Shown: positions 1 through 5,482 of the stretch, one piece after another
Layout: every line of letters begins with the position of its first letter
Numbering within the stretch: position 1 is the first letter of the stretch
Source: Candidatus Iainarchaeum sp.
GTDB taxonomy: Archaea; Iainarchaeota; Iainarchaeia; Iainarchaeales; DTGL01
Reading direction: 5' to 3'
Assembly: GCA_021161055.1 (NCBI GenBank)
Contig: JAGHBI010000093.1
Location: forward strand, 1-5,482
Length of the DNA: 5,482 nt
Notes under the pieces: model-generated
What the model saw: the letters and a program-made list of their open reading frames with translations, nothing else
Databases searched by the model: none
Told to the model about the DNA's origin: nothing
Translations under genes and position numbers: made by a program

Positions 1-223
1 CTATTATATCATCGAACTTGTTCTTTGTTTTCATGGCAAGAGTGCGCATGTGGTGCTTGAAAATAAATACAACCAATCTGCCTGCAAGGAAAAACACTAC
101 AATAGCAAGCAAAAATAGTACATAATCGCCGATGCTTGAGCCAAACAACTGCTGTGCAAATATTCCTTCGCGCAAAAAGGAGAGCAAATCTGCGAGCGAA
201 GCAACATAATTTTCAAAAGCCAT
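1..223 (-). CDS. MscS-family mechanosensitive ion channel, N-terminal part (runs off the left edge)
   Basis: Reading the minus strand from ATG at 223 gives 74 open codons that continue past the window edge. An in-frame TAG lies at 235-233, four codons upstream, so this ATG is the first possible start. Residues 1-29 form an amphipathic N-terminus. Residues 31-55 (IGDYVLFLLAIVVFFLAG then RLVVFIF) form one long hydrophobic membrane segment. It is followed by a basic stretch and the motif MKTKNKFDDII (64-74), which resembles the 'KTKxxxDDI' sequence following a membrane helix in archaeal and bacterial small-conductance mechanosensitive channels. Such proteins sit in the cytoplasmic membrane and open under membrane tension to release solutes during osmotic downshock. 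The pore helix and the cytoplasmic beta domain that would prove the family lie outside the window, so the call rests on topology and this short motif. The gene is divergent from the RNA polymerase operon, with no evident functional link. Confidence 0.72.
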   Translation of the reverse strand, partial: MAFENYVASLADLLSFLREGIFAQQLFGSSIGDYVLFLLAIVVFFLAGRLVVFIFKHHMRTLAMKTKNKFDDII

Positions 224-248
224 CTGGAATCCCTATATAAGCCTTAAG

Positions 249-262
249 TAAATATATTAAAA
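249..262 (-). promoter_or_regulatory. Candidate TATA box for the divergent channel gene
   Basis: On the minus strand this reads TTTAATATATTTA, an AT-rich archaeal TATA-like element centred about 32 bases upstream of the channel ATG. With the usual TATA-to-start spacing of about 26 bases, transcription would begin near 229, leaving a leader of only a few bases. No clear ribosome binding site precedes the ATG, which fits a nearly leaderless mRNA. The region is AT-rich, so other placements are possible. Confidence 0.4.
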
Positions 263-281
263 AGAATATAGATATAGGAAA

Positions 282-316
282 GAGCAAACAAGGGTGAACT
301 CAAAGCGAGCAAACAA
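282..316. repeat. Perfect 10-base direct repeat in the divergent promoter region
   Basis: GAGCAAACAA occurs at 282-291 and again at 307-316, 25 bases start to start. Both copies lie between the two divergent promoters and upstream of the candidate rpoH TATA boxes. The core GAGCAAA also occurs inside the channel gene (182-188) and near the end of rpoH (647-653), so part of the similarity may reflect base composition. The placement would suit a pair of transcription-factor half-sites, but that is inference; the repeat is simply visible. Confidence 0.5.
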
Positions 317-342
317 TCTTGATTGCGGATTTTTAGGTAAGA

Positions 343-367
343 TTTAAAATGGTTTCCTTTAATAAAA
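343..367 (+). promoter_or_regulatory. Candidate promoter of the RNA polymerase operon (two overlapping TATA-like choices)
   Basis: Two TATA-like elements lie upstream of rpoH: TTTAAAAT at 343-350 and TTTAATAAAA at 358-367. With usual archaeal spacing they predict starts near 372 or near 388, and so an rpoH leader of roughly 78 or 62 bases. No strong purine-rich BRE is obvious next to either (GTAAGA precedes the first). A promoter here is expected because the upstream gene is divergent and the four polymerase genes are tightly packed. Confidence 0.45.
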
Positions 368-421
368 AATAAAGTAGGAAAATTGCTTAGCTATGGGTTT
401 GGCCGATTTTTGAAGATAAAA

Positions 422-442
422 CCTGCAGGTGCACGAGGCAGG
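422..442 (+). promoter_or_regulatory. GC-rich inverted repeat in the rpoH leader, overlapping the ribosome binding site
   Basis: CCTGC (422-426) and GCAGG (438-442) are perfect inverted arms around an 11-base centre. The element also contains two short perfect palindromes, CCTGCAGG (422-429) and GTGCAC (429-434). As RNA the arms could form a 5-bp all-Watson-Crick stem whose right arm includes the AGG of the likely rpoH ribosome binding site (AGGCGAT, 440-446). As DNA it would be an operator-like dyad. It is conspicuous because the rest of the leader is AT-rich. Function is inferred from position only. Confidence 0.4.
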
Positions 443-446
443 CGAT
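440..446 (+). promoter_or_regulatory. Ribosome binding site that favours the GTG start of rpoH at 450
   Basis: AGGCGAT differs by one base from the archaeal consensus AGGTGAT. Its AGGCGA core ends four bases before GTG at 450, the same spacing as AGGTGA before the rpoB2 ATG. The alternative GTG at 429 has no comparable site upstream. Confidence 0.55.
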
Positions 447-449
447 ATT

Positions 450-674
450 GTGGAAGAGAAAAGGCACTTTTTGGTTCCAAAGCACTCAATCGTGCCGAAA
501 GAGAAGGAAGAGGAAATTCTAAGAAAGCTCCATGCAACAAAGGATGAATTGCCAGTAATTCTGCGCTCAGACCCTGCCATAAAAAAACTTAAACCGAATA
601 TAGGCGACATTATAGAAATAGAGCGCAATTCCCCAGTAGCTGGAAAGAGCAAATACTATAGAGTTGTAAGGTGA
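450..674 (+). CDS. rpoH: DNA-directed RNA polymerase subunit H (RpoH/Rpb5-like)
   Basis: This is the archaeal homologue of the C-terminal domain of eukaryotic Rpb5. It binds the A subunit near the lower jaw, at the downstream DNA entry side of the polymerase. From GTG 450 the protein has 74 residues, within the usual archaeal range of about 75-85. Diagnostic blocks are HFLVPKHSIVPKE (6-18), LP (34-35), SDPAI (40-44), GDIIEIERNSPVAG (52-65) and the terminal YYRVVR. GTG 450 is chosen because it puts His-6 five residues after the initiator, as in Methanocaldococcus RpoH from memory, and because AGGCGAT lies at good spacing. An in-frame GTG at 429 would add seven residues (MHEAGDI) with no supporting ribosome binding site; in-frame stops at 417 and 411 exclude anything longer. 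The stop TGA (672-674) is part of the rpoB2 ribosome binding site. Function is certain; only the start is open. Confidence 0.95.
   Translation: MEEKRHFLVPKHSIVPKEKEEEILRKLHATKDELPVILRSDPAIKKLKPNIGDIIEIERNSPVAGKSKYYRVVR
669..674 (+). promoter_or_regulatory. Ribosome binding site of rpoB2 overlapping the rpoH stop codon
   Basis: AGGTGA matches the archaeal Shine-Dalgarno consensus and ends four bases before ATG 679. Its last three bases are the rpoH stop TGA, so ribosomes finishing rpoH are placed directly on the rpoB2 start, consistent with coupled, stoichiometric synthesis. Confidence 0.7.
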
Positions 675-678
675 GTTT

Positions 679-2148
679 ATGGATACCTGGCCCCTCATAG
701 AATCTTACTTCCGCAATAAAAGCATTGCGGAGCAGGATATAAAAAGTTTTAACCAATTTGTGGATGAAAAGCTTAGGCAGATAGTGAGAGAAAATCAGGT
801 TATTGTTCCAAAGATTGAGGAAGTGAGGGTTGAGATCGATAATATTCAGGTTTTAAAGCCACGCATCATTGAAGCAGATGGCTCACCGAGAACGGAGTTC
901 TTTCCGATGGAAGCCCGCATACGGAATATGACCTATGCAGGGCCCATTTATCTCGATATGAAACTATTTCGCAGGGATATAGAGCAGGATGTGAAAACCG
1001 CTTACGTTGGTGATCTGCCAATAATGCTCAAATCGAAGAAATGCTGGCTTTATGGGAAAAGCGAGGAGGAGCTCATAGAGGCTGGCGAAGACCCAGCAGA
1101 CTTCGGCGGCTATTTCATTATAAATGGTTCGGAAAAAGCATTGATGACGCAGGAGGTTTTGTGCTCTGACAGGGTGATGGTTTCCGAGAAGAATGCTGCT
1201 GGCGATGTTGTTGTTGAGGTGATAAGCACAAGTGGAGCGTTCAAGGGTAGAGTGCGTATAACAAGAAAGGCGAATGGTATGCTTTACGTTACCTTCCCAA
1301 GCTCACCAAAGAAGCTAAAGCTCTTCACACTTCTTAAGGCCCTTGGTATGGACACTCTTGAGGAAATAAGGTCTGCATTCACTTACGGTGAAGCAGAAGT
1401 AGAAAACGATGTGCTTCTTAACTGGGAGAACACAGAAATAATGAGCGAAAAAGAAGCGCTGGACAAGATAGGTAAGAGCGTTGCTCCGGGGCAGATAATA
1501 GACTATAGGCTTAGAAGAGCTCAGGAAGTAATTGACGGTTTCTTGCTGCCACATATCGGGCAAAGCAAGGCGGATCGCTTAGCTAAAGCGTTCTATTTGG
1601 GTATGATGGCTTCTAAAGCGATTGAAACCGCATATAACCTAAGGGAAGAGGATGACAAGGATCATTATGCTAATAAGCGCTTGGAGCTCTCAGGAAAGCT
1701 TATGGAACATCTCTTCAGGTATGCGTTCAAGTATTTCATAAAGGACCTTAAGTTCCAGATTGACAGAACCGTAACAAGGCGCAGGAAGCTCAATATCAGC
1801 ACCATTGTAAGGCCAGATGCAATAACAGAACGCATAAGGTTTGCGATGGCAACTGGCAACTGGATTGGCAGAAGCACAGGTGTGAGCAAATTCATGGATA
1901 GGGTGAATTATCTCAGCCCGCTTACAGATATAAGAAAGGTAAAGAGCCCTCTTAATAAGAACCGCGAGCTTTATGAAGCGAGGGATGTTCATGGTACGCA
2001 TTGGGGCAGGTTCTGCCCGATAGAAACACCGGATGGTCCGCAATGTGGCCTCGTGAAGAATCTTGCGCTGCTTGCCCGCGTAACAACAGAGGTTGAGGAG
2101 CAGCCTATTGAAAAGTTCCTGAAAGAAAAAGGCGTGAGGTTGGAGTAA
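679..2148 (+). CDS. rpoB2: DNA-directed RNA polymerase subunit B'' (N-terminal half of the beta/Rpb2 equivalent)
   Basis: The 489-residue protein covers the protrusion, lobe and fork of the Rpb2-like subunit and has the usual length of split archaeal B'' (about 490-500). Landmarks: the N-terminal SYFRNKSIAEQDIKSFNQF block (9-27); GGYFIINGSEKALMTQE (143-159); DDKDHYANKR (325-334), a hallmark of Rpb2 proteins; GNW (393-395); STGVSKFMDR (399-408); and the fork segment HGTHWGRFCPIETPDG (438-453), followed by QCGLVKNLAL. The ORF ends shortly after this segment, the place where B is divided in methanogens and halophiles, so the split is natural and not a sequencing frameshift. Oddities: the fork region has SK where SQ is usual, TDIRK (416-420) where archaea and eukaryotes usually have SHLRR, and ETPDG for the common ETPEG. 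The gene lies 4 bases after rpoH and 1 base before rpoB1, in a different frame from rpoB1. Confidence 0.98.
   Translation: MDTWPLIESYFRNKSIAEQDIKSFNQFVDEKLRQIVRENQVIVPKIEEVRVEIDNIQVLKPRIIEADGSPRTEFFPMEARIRNMTYAGPIYLDMKLFRRDIEQDVKTAYVGDLPIMLKSKKCWLYGKSEEELIEAGEDPADFGGYFIINGSEKALMTQEVLCSDRVMVSEKNAAGDVVVEVISTSGAFKGRVRITRKANGMLYVTFPSSPKKLKLFTLLKALGMDTLEEIRSAFTYGEAEVENDVLLNWENTEIMSEKEALDKIGKSVAPGQIIDYRLRRAQEVIDGFLLPHIGQSKADRLAKAFYLGMMASKAIETAYNLREEDDKDHYANKRLELSGKLMEHLFRYAFKYFIKDLKFQIDRTVTRRRKLNISTIVRPDAITERIRFAMATGNWIGRSTGVSKFMDRVNYLSPLTDIRKVKSPLNKNRELYEARDVHGTHWGRFCPIETPDGPQCGLVKNLALLARVTTEVEEQPIEKFLKEKGVRLE
2142..2145 (+). promoter_or_regulatory. Ribosome binding site of rpoB1 inside the end of rpoB2
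   Basis: GGAG lies in the last two sense codons of rpoB2 and ends four bases before ATG 2150. A second purine-rich stretch, GTGAGGT, starts at about 2134. With a single base between stop and start, translation of the two halves of the B subunit is very likely coupled. Confidence 0.55.
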
Positions 2149-2149
2149 T

Positions 2150-3967
2150 ATGGCCAAAGGAAAAGCCAAGGTTTATATAAATGGTAAATTAATAGGTTTC
2201 CATCCAAACCCGGAAGTGCTCACAAAGGAGCTCGTAAAGGCAAGGCGCAGTAGCATTATAGATTCTCAAATAAACGTAGCTTACAACAAGCACACAAATG
2301 AAGTATACATAAGCACAGATTCTGGGCGCGTACAGAGGCCACTAATAGTTGTTGAAAACGGCAAGCCAAAGCTCACAGAAGAACATATTGAAAAGGTAAA
2401 GAAAGGTGAGCTTTCCTGGGAAGACCTTGTTGAGCAGGGGATTATAGAATACCTTGATGCTGAAGAGGAAGAAAATGCATTCATTGCTGAACGTATAGAG
2501 GATCTTACCCCAGAACATACACATCTCGAAATAAATCCCGTGGGAATTCTGAGCATAATAACGAGTATGATTCCGTTCCTGAGCCACAATCTGAGCGGTA
2601 AAGCCTTGCATGGAGCAAAGATGTTTAAGCAAGCAGCAGGTTTAGGTCAGCTTAACTTCCGAATGCGTACAGATACTGAAAGCTATCTGCTTCATTATCC
2701 ACAAAAAGCGCTTGTAAAAACAAAAACGATGGACCTAATAAAAGTTGATGAGAGGCCTCAAATTCAAAACTTCGTTGTGGCAATAATGCCCTATTACGGC
2801 TTCAACACTCTCGATGCTGTTGTAATAAACAAGGGCGCTATCGATAGATGCTTAGGTAGGCTTTCATACTTTAGGGTTTATGAATCAACACAGACGCGTT
2901 ATCCAGGCGGGCAGCGCGATAAATTTGAAGTACCTGATGAGGAAACTGTTGGCTATCTTGGTGATGAAGCATATAATGTGCTTGGCGAGGACGGCCTGGC
3001 AGAGGTAGAGGCCTATGTTAAAGGCAAGCAGGTTGTTATAGGCAAAACCTCCCCACCAAGATTTTTGGAGGAAATAGCAGAGTTTGGCGTTGTGCGAGAG
3101 CGCCGCAGGGAAGCTTCAGTTACTGTGCGCAAAGGCATGGATGGCTATGTAGATCGTGTGATAATTACTGAGGGGTTGCAAGGCGATATTATTGCAAAGG
3201 TGAAGGTGAGAAGTGATCGTATTCCAGAAGTGGGCGACAAGTTTTCCTCAAGGCACGGGCAGAAAGGAGTTGTTGGAGCGATAGTTGCAGAGGAAGATAT
3301 GCCATTCACGCCAGCAGGCATAAGGCCGGACCTTATACTTAATCCGCATTCGATTCCAAGCAGAATGACTATTGGGCACTTGCTTGAAATGCTTGCAGGC
3401 AAGGCAGCATGCATGAAAGGTGAAACCATAGATGCAACGCCGTTTAACGATATTGAGCAAGCGGATATTGAGAAGATTCTTCTAGAGCATGGATTGAGGC
3501 CTGATGGTATGGAAACATTTTATGATGGCATTAGTGGAAATCGCATAGAAGGCAAAATATTCACTGGTGTTATCGCATACAGAAGGCTCTATCACATGGT
3601 TGCGCATAAGATACAGGCAAGGGCAAGAGGGCCTGTGCAGATACTGACAAGGCAGCCAACTGAAGGCAAGGAAAAGGAAGGCGGCTTGCGTTTCGGTGAG
3701 ATGGAAGGTGAAACGCTCATAGGGCACGGCGCGAGCATGCTTCTGCAAGAAAAGATTGTTGAAGATTCAGATAAGACTATTGAATACGTATGCGAGAAAT
3801 GCGGTGTGATTGCGATAAACGACAGAATAAGGAACAAGAAATACTGCCCGGTGTGCAAGAGCTCGAAGGTATATGCTGTAGAGATGAGCTATGCATTTAA
3901 ACTCCTGCTGGATGAGCTTAAGGCATTGGGCATCTACCCCAAGCTAAATCTTGTGGACAAGGCGTAG
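2150..3967 (+). CDS. rpoB1: DNA-directed RNA polymerase subunit B' (C-terminal half of the beta/Rpb2 equivalent)
   Basis: The 605-residue protein holds the Rpb2 hybrid-binding, wall, anchor and clamp parts, at usual length for B'. Landmarks: HTHLEINP (123-130); FLSHNLSGKALHGAKMFKQA (143-162); the metal-B loop FNTLDAVVINK (218-228); GDKFSSRHGQKG (362-373), with the two conserved Lys K364 and K372; DMPFTPAGIRPDLILNPH then SIPSRMTIG (383-409), with R405 matching the NTP-contact Arg; TRQPTEGKEKEGGLRFGEME (500-519); and a C-terminal zinc site C548-x2-C551 with C566-x2-C569. It ends in YAFKLLLDELKALGIYPKL, the conserved Rpb2 C-terminus that enters the clamp. It pairs with B'' to form one functional subunit. 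Unusual residues: L221 where Glu is near-universal beside the metal-B Asp (D222), G150-K151 where archaea usually have Pro-Arg (SPRN), and EGET (519-522) where ERDC is usual. The frame is intact throughout, so function is expected. Confidence 0.98.
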   Translation: MAKGKAKVYINGKLIGFHPNPEVLTKELVKARRSSIIDSQINVAYNKHTNEVYISTDSGRVQRPLIVVENGKPKLTEEHIEKVKKGELSWEDLVEQGIIEYLDAEEEENAFIAERIEDLTPEHTHLEINPVGILSIITSMIPFLSHNLSGKALHGAKMFKQAAGLGQLNFRMRTDTESYLLHYPQKALVKTKTMDLIKVDERPQIQNFVVAIMPYYGFNTLDAVVINKGAIDRCLGRLSYFRVYESTQTRYPGGQRDKFEVPDEETVGYLGDEAYNVLGEDGLAEVEAYVKGKQVVIGKTSPPRFLEEIAEFGVVRERRREASVTVRKGMDGYVDRVIITEGLQGDIIAKVKVRSDRIPEVGDKFSSRHGQKGVVGAIVAEEDMPFTPAGIRPDLILNPHSIPSRMTIGHLLEMLAGKAACMKGETIDATPFNDIEQADIEKILLEHGLRPDGMETFYDGISGNRIEGKIFTGVIAYRRLYHMVAHKIQARARGPVQILTRQPTEGKEKEGGLRFGEMEGETLIGHGASMLLQEKIVEDSDKTIEYVCEKCGVIAINDRIRNKKYCPVCKSSKVYAVEMSYAFKLLLDELKALGIYPKLNLVDKA

Positions 3968-3970
3968 GTG
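3967..3970 (+). promoter_or_regulatory. Ribosome binding site of rpoA1 overlapping the rpoB1 stop codon
   Basis: GGTG (within TAGGTG) shares its first G with the rpoB1 stop TAG and lies eight bases before ATG 3979. An in-frame TGA at 3973-3975 rules out any earlier rpoA1 start, so the site and the ATG support each other. Confidence 0.6.
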
Positions 3971-3978
3971 TTTGAAAA

Positions 3979-5482
3979 ATGCTTCAGAAAAAGATAGGTT
4001 CCATAGATTTTAGGGTTTTGAATCCCGATATAATAAGAAAGATGAGCGCCATAGAGATAAAAACCGCTGAGACTTATGACAAAGACGGCTATCCTATGGA
4101 AGAAGGTCTTATGGACCCGCACCTTGGCGTTATAAATCCTGGTCTGCGCTGCAAAACTTGCGGACAAACGATGAAGCATTGTCCAGGACACTTTGGCTCA
4201 CTGGAGCTGGTAAGACCTGTAATACATGTGAAATTTGCAAGGAAGATTGAAGAGATACTTCAGGTTACATGCCAGAAGTGCGGCAGAATAGTAATGCCTG
4301 AGGAGCAGCTTAAAAACATAGAAAAGGAGCTTGCAAAGGGCTGGGAAGAAGCTTACAAGAAGATTAAGGCGAAGGTCAAAAAAGTATCGAAATGTCCACA
4401 TTGCGGAGCACCAAGAGAAAAGCTTATTGTTGATAAACCGACAAATTTCTCTCTGGGAAAAAGGCGCATCTACCCCACTGAAATAAGGGAATGGCTTGAA
4501 AAAATTCCAAACGAAGAACTCAAGTTTTTCGGGCTTGACCCAGAGCTCGTGAGACCGGAATGGTTTGTGCTCACAGTACTTCCGATTCCGCCAATAAATA
4601 TAAGACCTTCCATAACGCTTGAAAGTGGCCTGAAATCCGAGGATGACCTAACGCATAAACTTGTTGATATAATAAGAATAAATGAGAGGCTTAAGGAGAA
4701 CATCGAAGCGGGAGCACCGCAGCTCATAATTGAGGACCTTTGGGATTTGCTCCAGTATCACGTAACAACCTATTTCGATAATCAGACTGCTGGAGTGCCA
4801 CCAGCAAAGCATCGCTCAGGAAGGCCTTTGCAAACACTGAGCGATAGGCTTAAGGGCAAGAGGGGTCGTTTCAGGTATAATCTTACAGGAAAGCGCGTAA
4901 ACTTTGCAGCGCGCTCAACAATAACACCGGATCCTTATATATCCATAAACGAGGTTGGTGTTCCAAAAGACATAGCAGATGAGCTAACGGTGCAGGAAAA
5001 TGTAACAGCCTGGAATAAGGCGCGCATCAAAGAGCTGATAAAGCAGGATAGGGTTGTTTCAGTATTGAGGCCTGATGGGATAAGAAAGCGCATTACAGAT
5101 GAAAACAAACAGGATGTAATAAAGGAAATCGATGTTGGTTATGTTGTTGAACGCAAGCTTCAGAACGGCGACGTTGTGTTATTCAACAGACAGCCCTCTT
5201 TGCATCGCATATCCATGATGGCGCATCTTGTAAGGGTAATGCCCGAGAAAACGCTCAAAATAAACCCTATAGTTTGCAAACCTTACAACGCTGACTTCGA
5301 CGGCGACGAGATGAACATCCATGTGCCGCAAACGCCAGAAGGGCAGGCAGAAGCTCGCGAACTCATGCTTGTGGAAAAACATGTGATAAGCCCGCGCTAT
5401 GGTGCACCTATAGTAGTGCTTGATGAAGATGGCATAAGCGGTGCTTTTATACTTACACTGGACCAGATGGAATTCGATAAAG
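3979..5482 (+). CDS. rpoA1: DNA-directed RNA polymerase subunit A' (Rpb1/beta' N-terminal part; 3' end beyond the window)
   Basis: 501 codons are open from ATG 3979 to the right edge; archaeal A' is usually about 870-900 residues, so a bit over half is present. A' forms the clamp, the active site and part of the DNA channel. Visible in order: start IGSIDFRVLNPDIIRKMS (6-23); clamp zinc site C58-x2-C61-x6-C68-x2-H71; second zinc site C98-x2-C101 with C139-x2-C142; PPAKHRSGRPLQTLSDRLKG (274-293); switch 2 region GRFRYNLTGKRVNFAAR (296-312); NRQPSLHR (403-410); and the catalytic loop YNADFDGDEMNIHVPQ (436-451), whose Asp residues D439, D441 and D443 hold the catalytic Mg2+. No intein interrupts this loop, a common insertion point. 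Two differences from typical A': Tyr-300 where Gly is usual in RFRGNL, and a shortened segment before RPDG (around 355-368) that lacks the usual NGP...PGA loop. The start follows rpoB1 by 11 bases. rpoA2 is expected downstream. Confidence 0.97.
   Translation, partial: MLQKKIGSIDFRVLNPDIIRKMSAIEIKTAETYDKDGYPMEEGLMDPHLGVINPGLRCKTCGQTMKHCPGHFGSLELVRPVIHVKFARKIEEILQVTCQKCGRIVMPEEQLKNIEKELAKGWEEAYKKIKAKVKKVSKCPHCGAPREKLIVDKPTNFSLGKRRIYPTEIREWLEKIPNEELKFFGLDPELVRPEWFVLTVLPIPPINIRPSITLESGLKSEDDLTHKLVDIIRINERLKENIEAGAPQLIIEDLWDLLQYHVTTYFDNQTAGVPPAKHRSGRPLQTLSDRLKGKRGRFRYNLTGKRVNFAARSTITPDPYISINEVGVPKDIADELTVQENVTAWNKARIKELIKQDRVVSVLRPDGIRKRITDENKQDVIKEIDVGYVVERKLQNGDVVLFNRQPSLHRISMMAHLVRVMPEKTLKINPIVCKPYNADFDGDEMNIHVPQTPEGQAEARELMLVEKHVISPRYGAPIVVLDEDGISGAFILTLDQMEFDK

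Noticed and set aside
233..241. TATA-like CTTATATAG on the minus strand just upstream of the channel gene
   Set aside because: Its centre is only about 14 bases from the ATG, so normal archaeal spacing would start transcription inside the coding region; the element at 249-262 fits better.
294..347. 17-codon plus-strand ORF starting with GTG at 294
   Set aside because: It has no ribosome binding site at useful spacing, lies upstream of the likely operon TATA boxes, and its short product has no recognisable features.
224..449. RNA gene, CRISPR repeat or insertion-sequence remnant in the intergenic region
   Set aside because: No cloverleaf-like arms, no regular repeat-spacer pattern and no terminal inverted repeats or transposase fragment are visible; only the promoter-like elements, the direct repeat and the small dyad stand out.
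359..652. 97-codon open frame on the minus strand opposite rpoH
   Set aside because: It overlaps the clear rpoH gene and shows low-complexity Ser/Phe composition with no family resemblance; treated as a shadow.
2141..2155. Possible frameshift dividing a single rpoB gene
   Set aside because: The stop/start junction TAATATG sits at the natural B''/B' division known from methanogens and halophiles, both products have normal lengths, and a ribosome binding site precedes the second ATG.
1690..2169. 159-codon open frame on the minus strand inside rpoB2
   Set aside because: It lies wholly opposite a highly conserved rpoB2 segment (DDKDHYANKR to the fork), has no recognisable domain, and its composition (many Cys, Ile and aromatic residues) is typical of an antisense shadow.
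5281..5340. Intein insertion at the A' catalytic loop
   Set aside because: Checked because polymerase subunits often host inteins here; NADFDGDEMNIHVPQ is uninterrupted, and conserved motifs of B'' and B' are also continuous.

Overview
The window is a piece of an archaeal chromosome. It carries the 5' part of the main RNA polymerase operon in the classic archaeal order rpoH - rpoB2 (B'') - rpoB1 (B') - rpoA1 (A'), read left to right. A divergent gene for an MscS-type mechanosensitive channel leaves the left edge on the minus strand. Evidence for Archaea: an RpoH subunit directly upstream of the large subunits, archaeal/eukaryotic-type zinc sites in B' and A', the archaeal/eukaryotic version of the A' active-site loop (DFDGDEMN), TATA-like promoters, and GGTG/GGTGA ribosome binding sites that pair with the archaeal 16S 3' end. 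The B subunit is encoded in two parts, as in methanogens, halophiles and Archaeoglobus and unlike Thermococcales, Thermoplasmatales and Crenarchaeota. Several non-consensus residues in conserved stretches suggest a divergent lineage, possibly a DPANN group such as Micrarchaeota or Diapherotrites. The sequence alone does not settle this.

Layout. Positions 1-223 (minus) are the first 74 codons of an MscS-family channel. Positions 224-449 are a 226-base divergent intergenic region with TATA-like elements for both directions, a perfect 10-base direct repeat, a tiny leader ORF, and a GC-rich inverted repeat whose right arm covers the likely rpoH ribosome binding site. Positions 450-674 are rpoH, 679-2148 rpoB2, 2150-3967 rpoB1, and 3979 to the right edge the first 501 codons of rpoA1. 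The gaps between the polymerase genes are 4, 1 and 11 bases, and each ribosome binding site overlaps or abuts the stop codon of the gene before it, so one transcript with coupled translation is likely.

Together these genes encode the catalytic core of RNA polymerase: B'' and B' form the equivalent of bacterial beta/Rpb2, A' is the larger part of beta'/Rpb1 with the catalytic Mg2+ site, and H is the small Rpb5-like assembly and jaw subunit. A'' (rpoA2) would be expected just beyond the right edge.

No new multi-gene system was found. The most interesting signal is a set of unusual residues around the catalytic centre: a Leu where a near-universal Glu precedes the metal-B Asp in B', a Lys where the NTP-contact Arg is expected, and a remodelled fork region in B''. 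The second is the regulatory structure in the rpoH leader.
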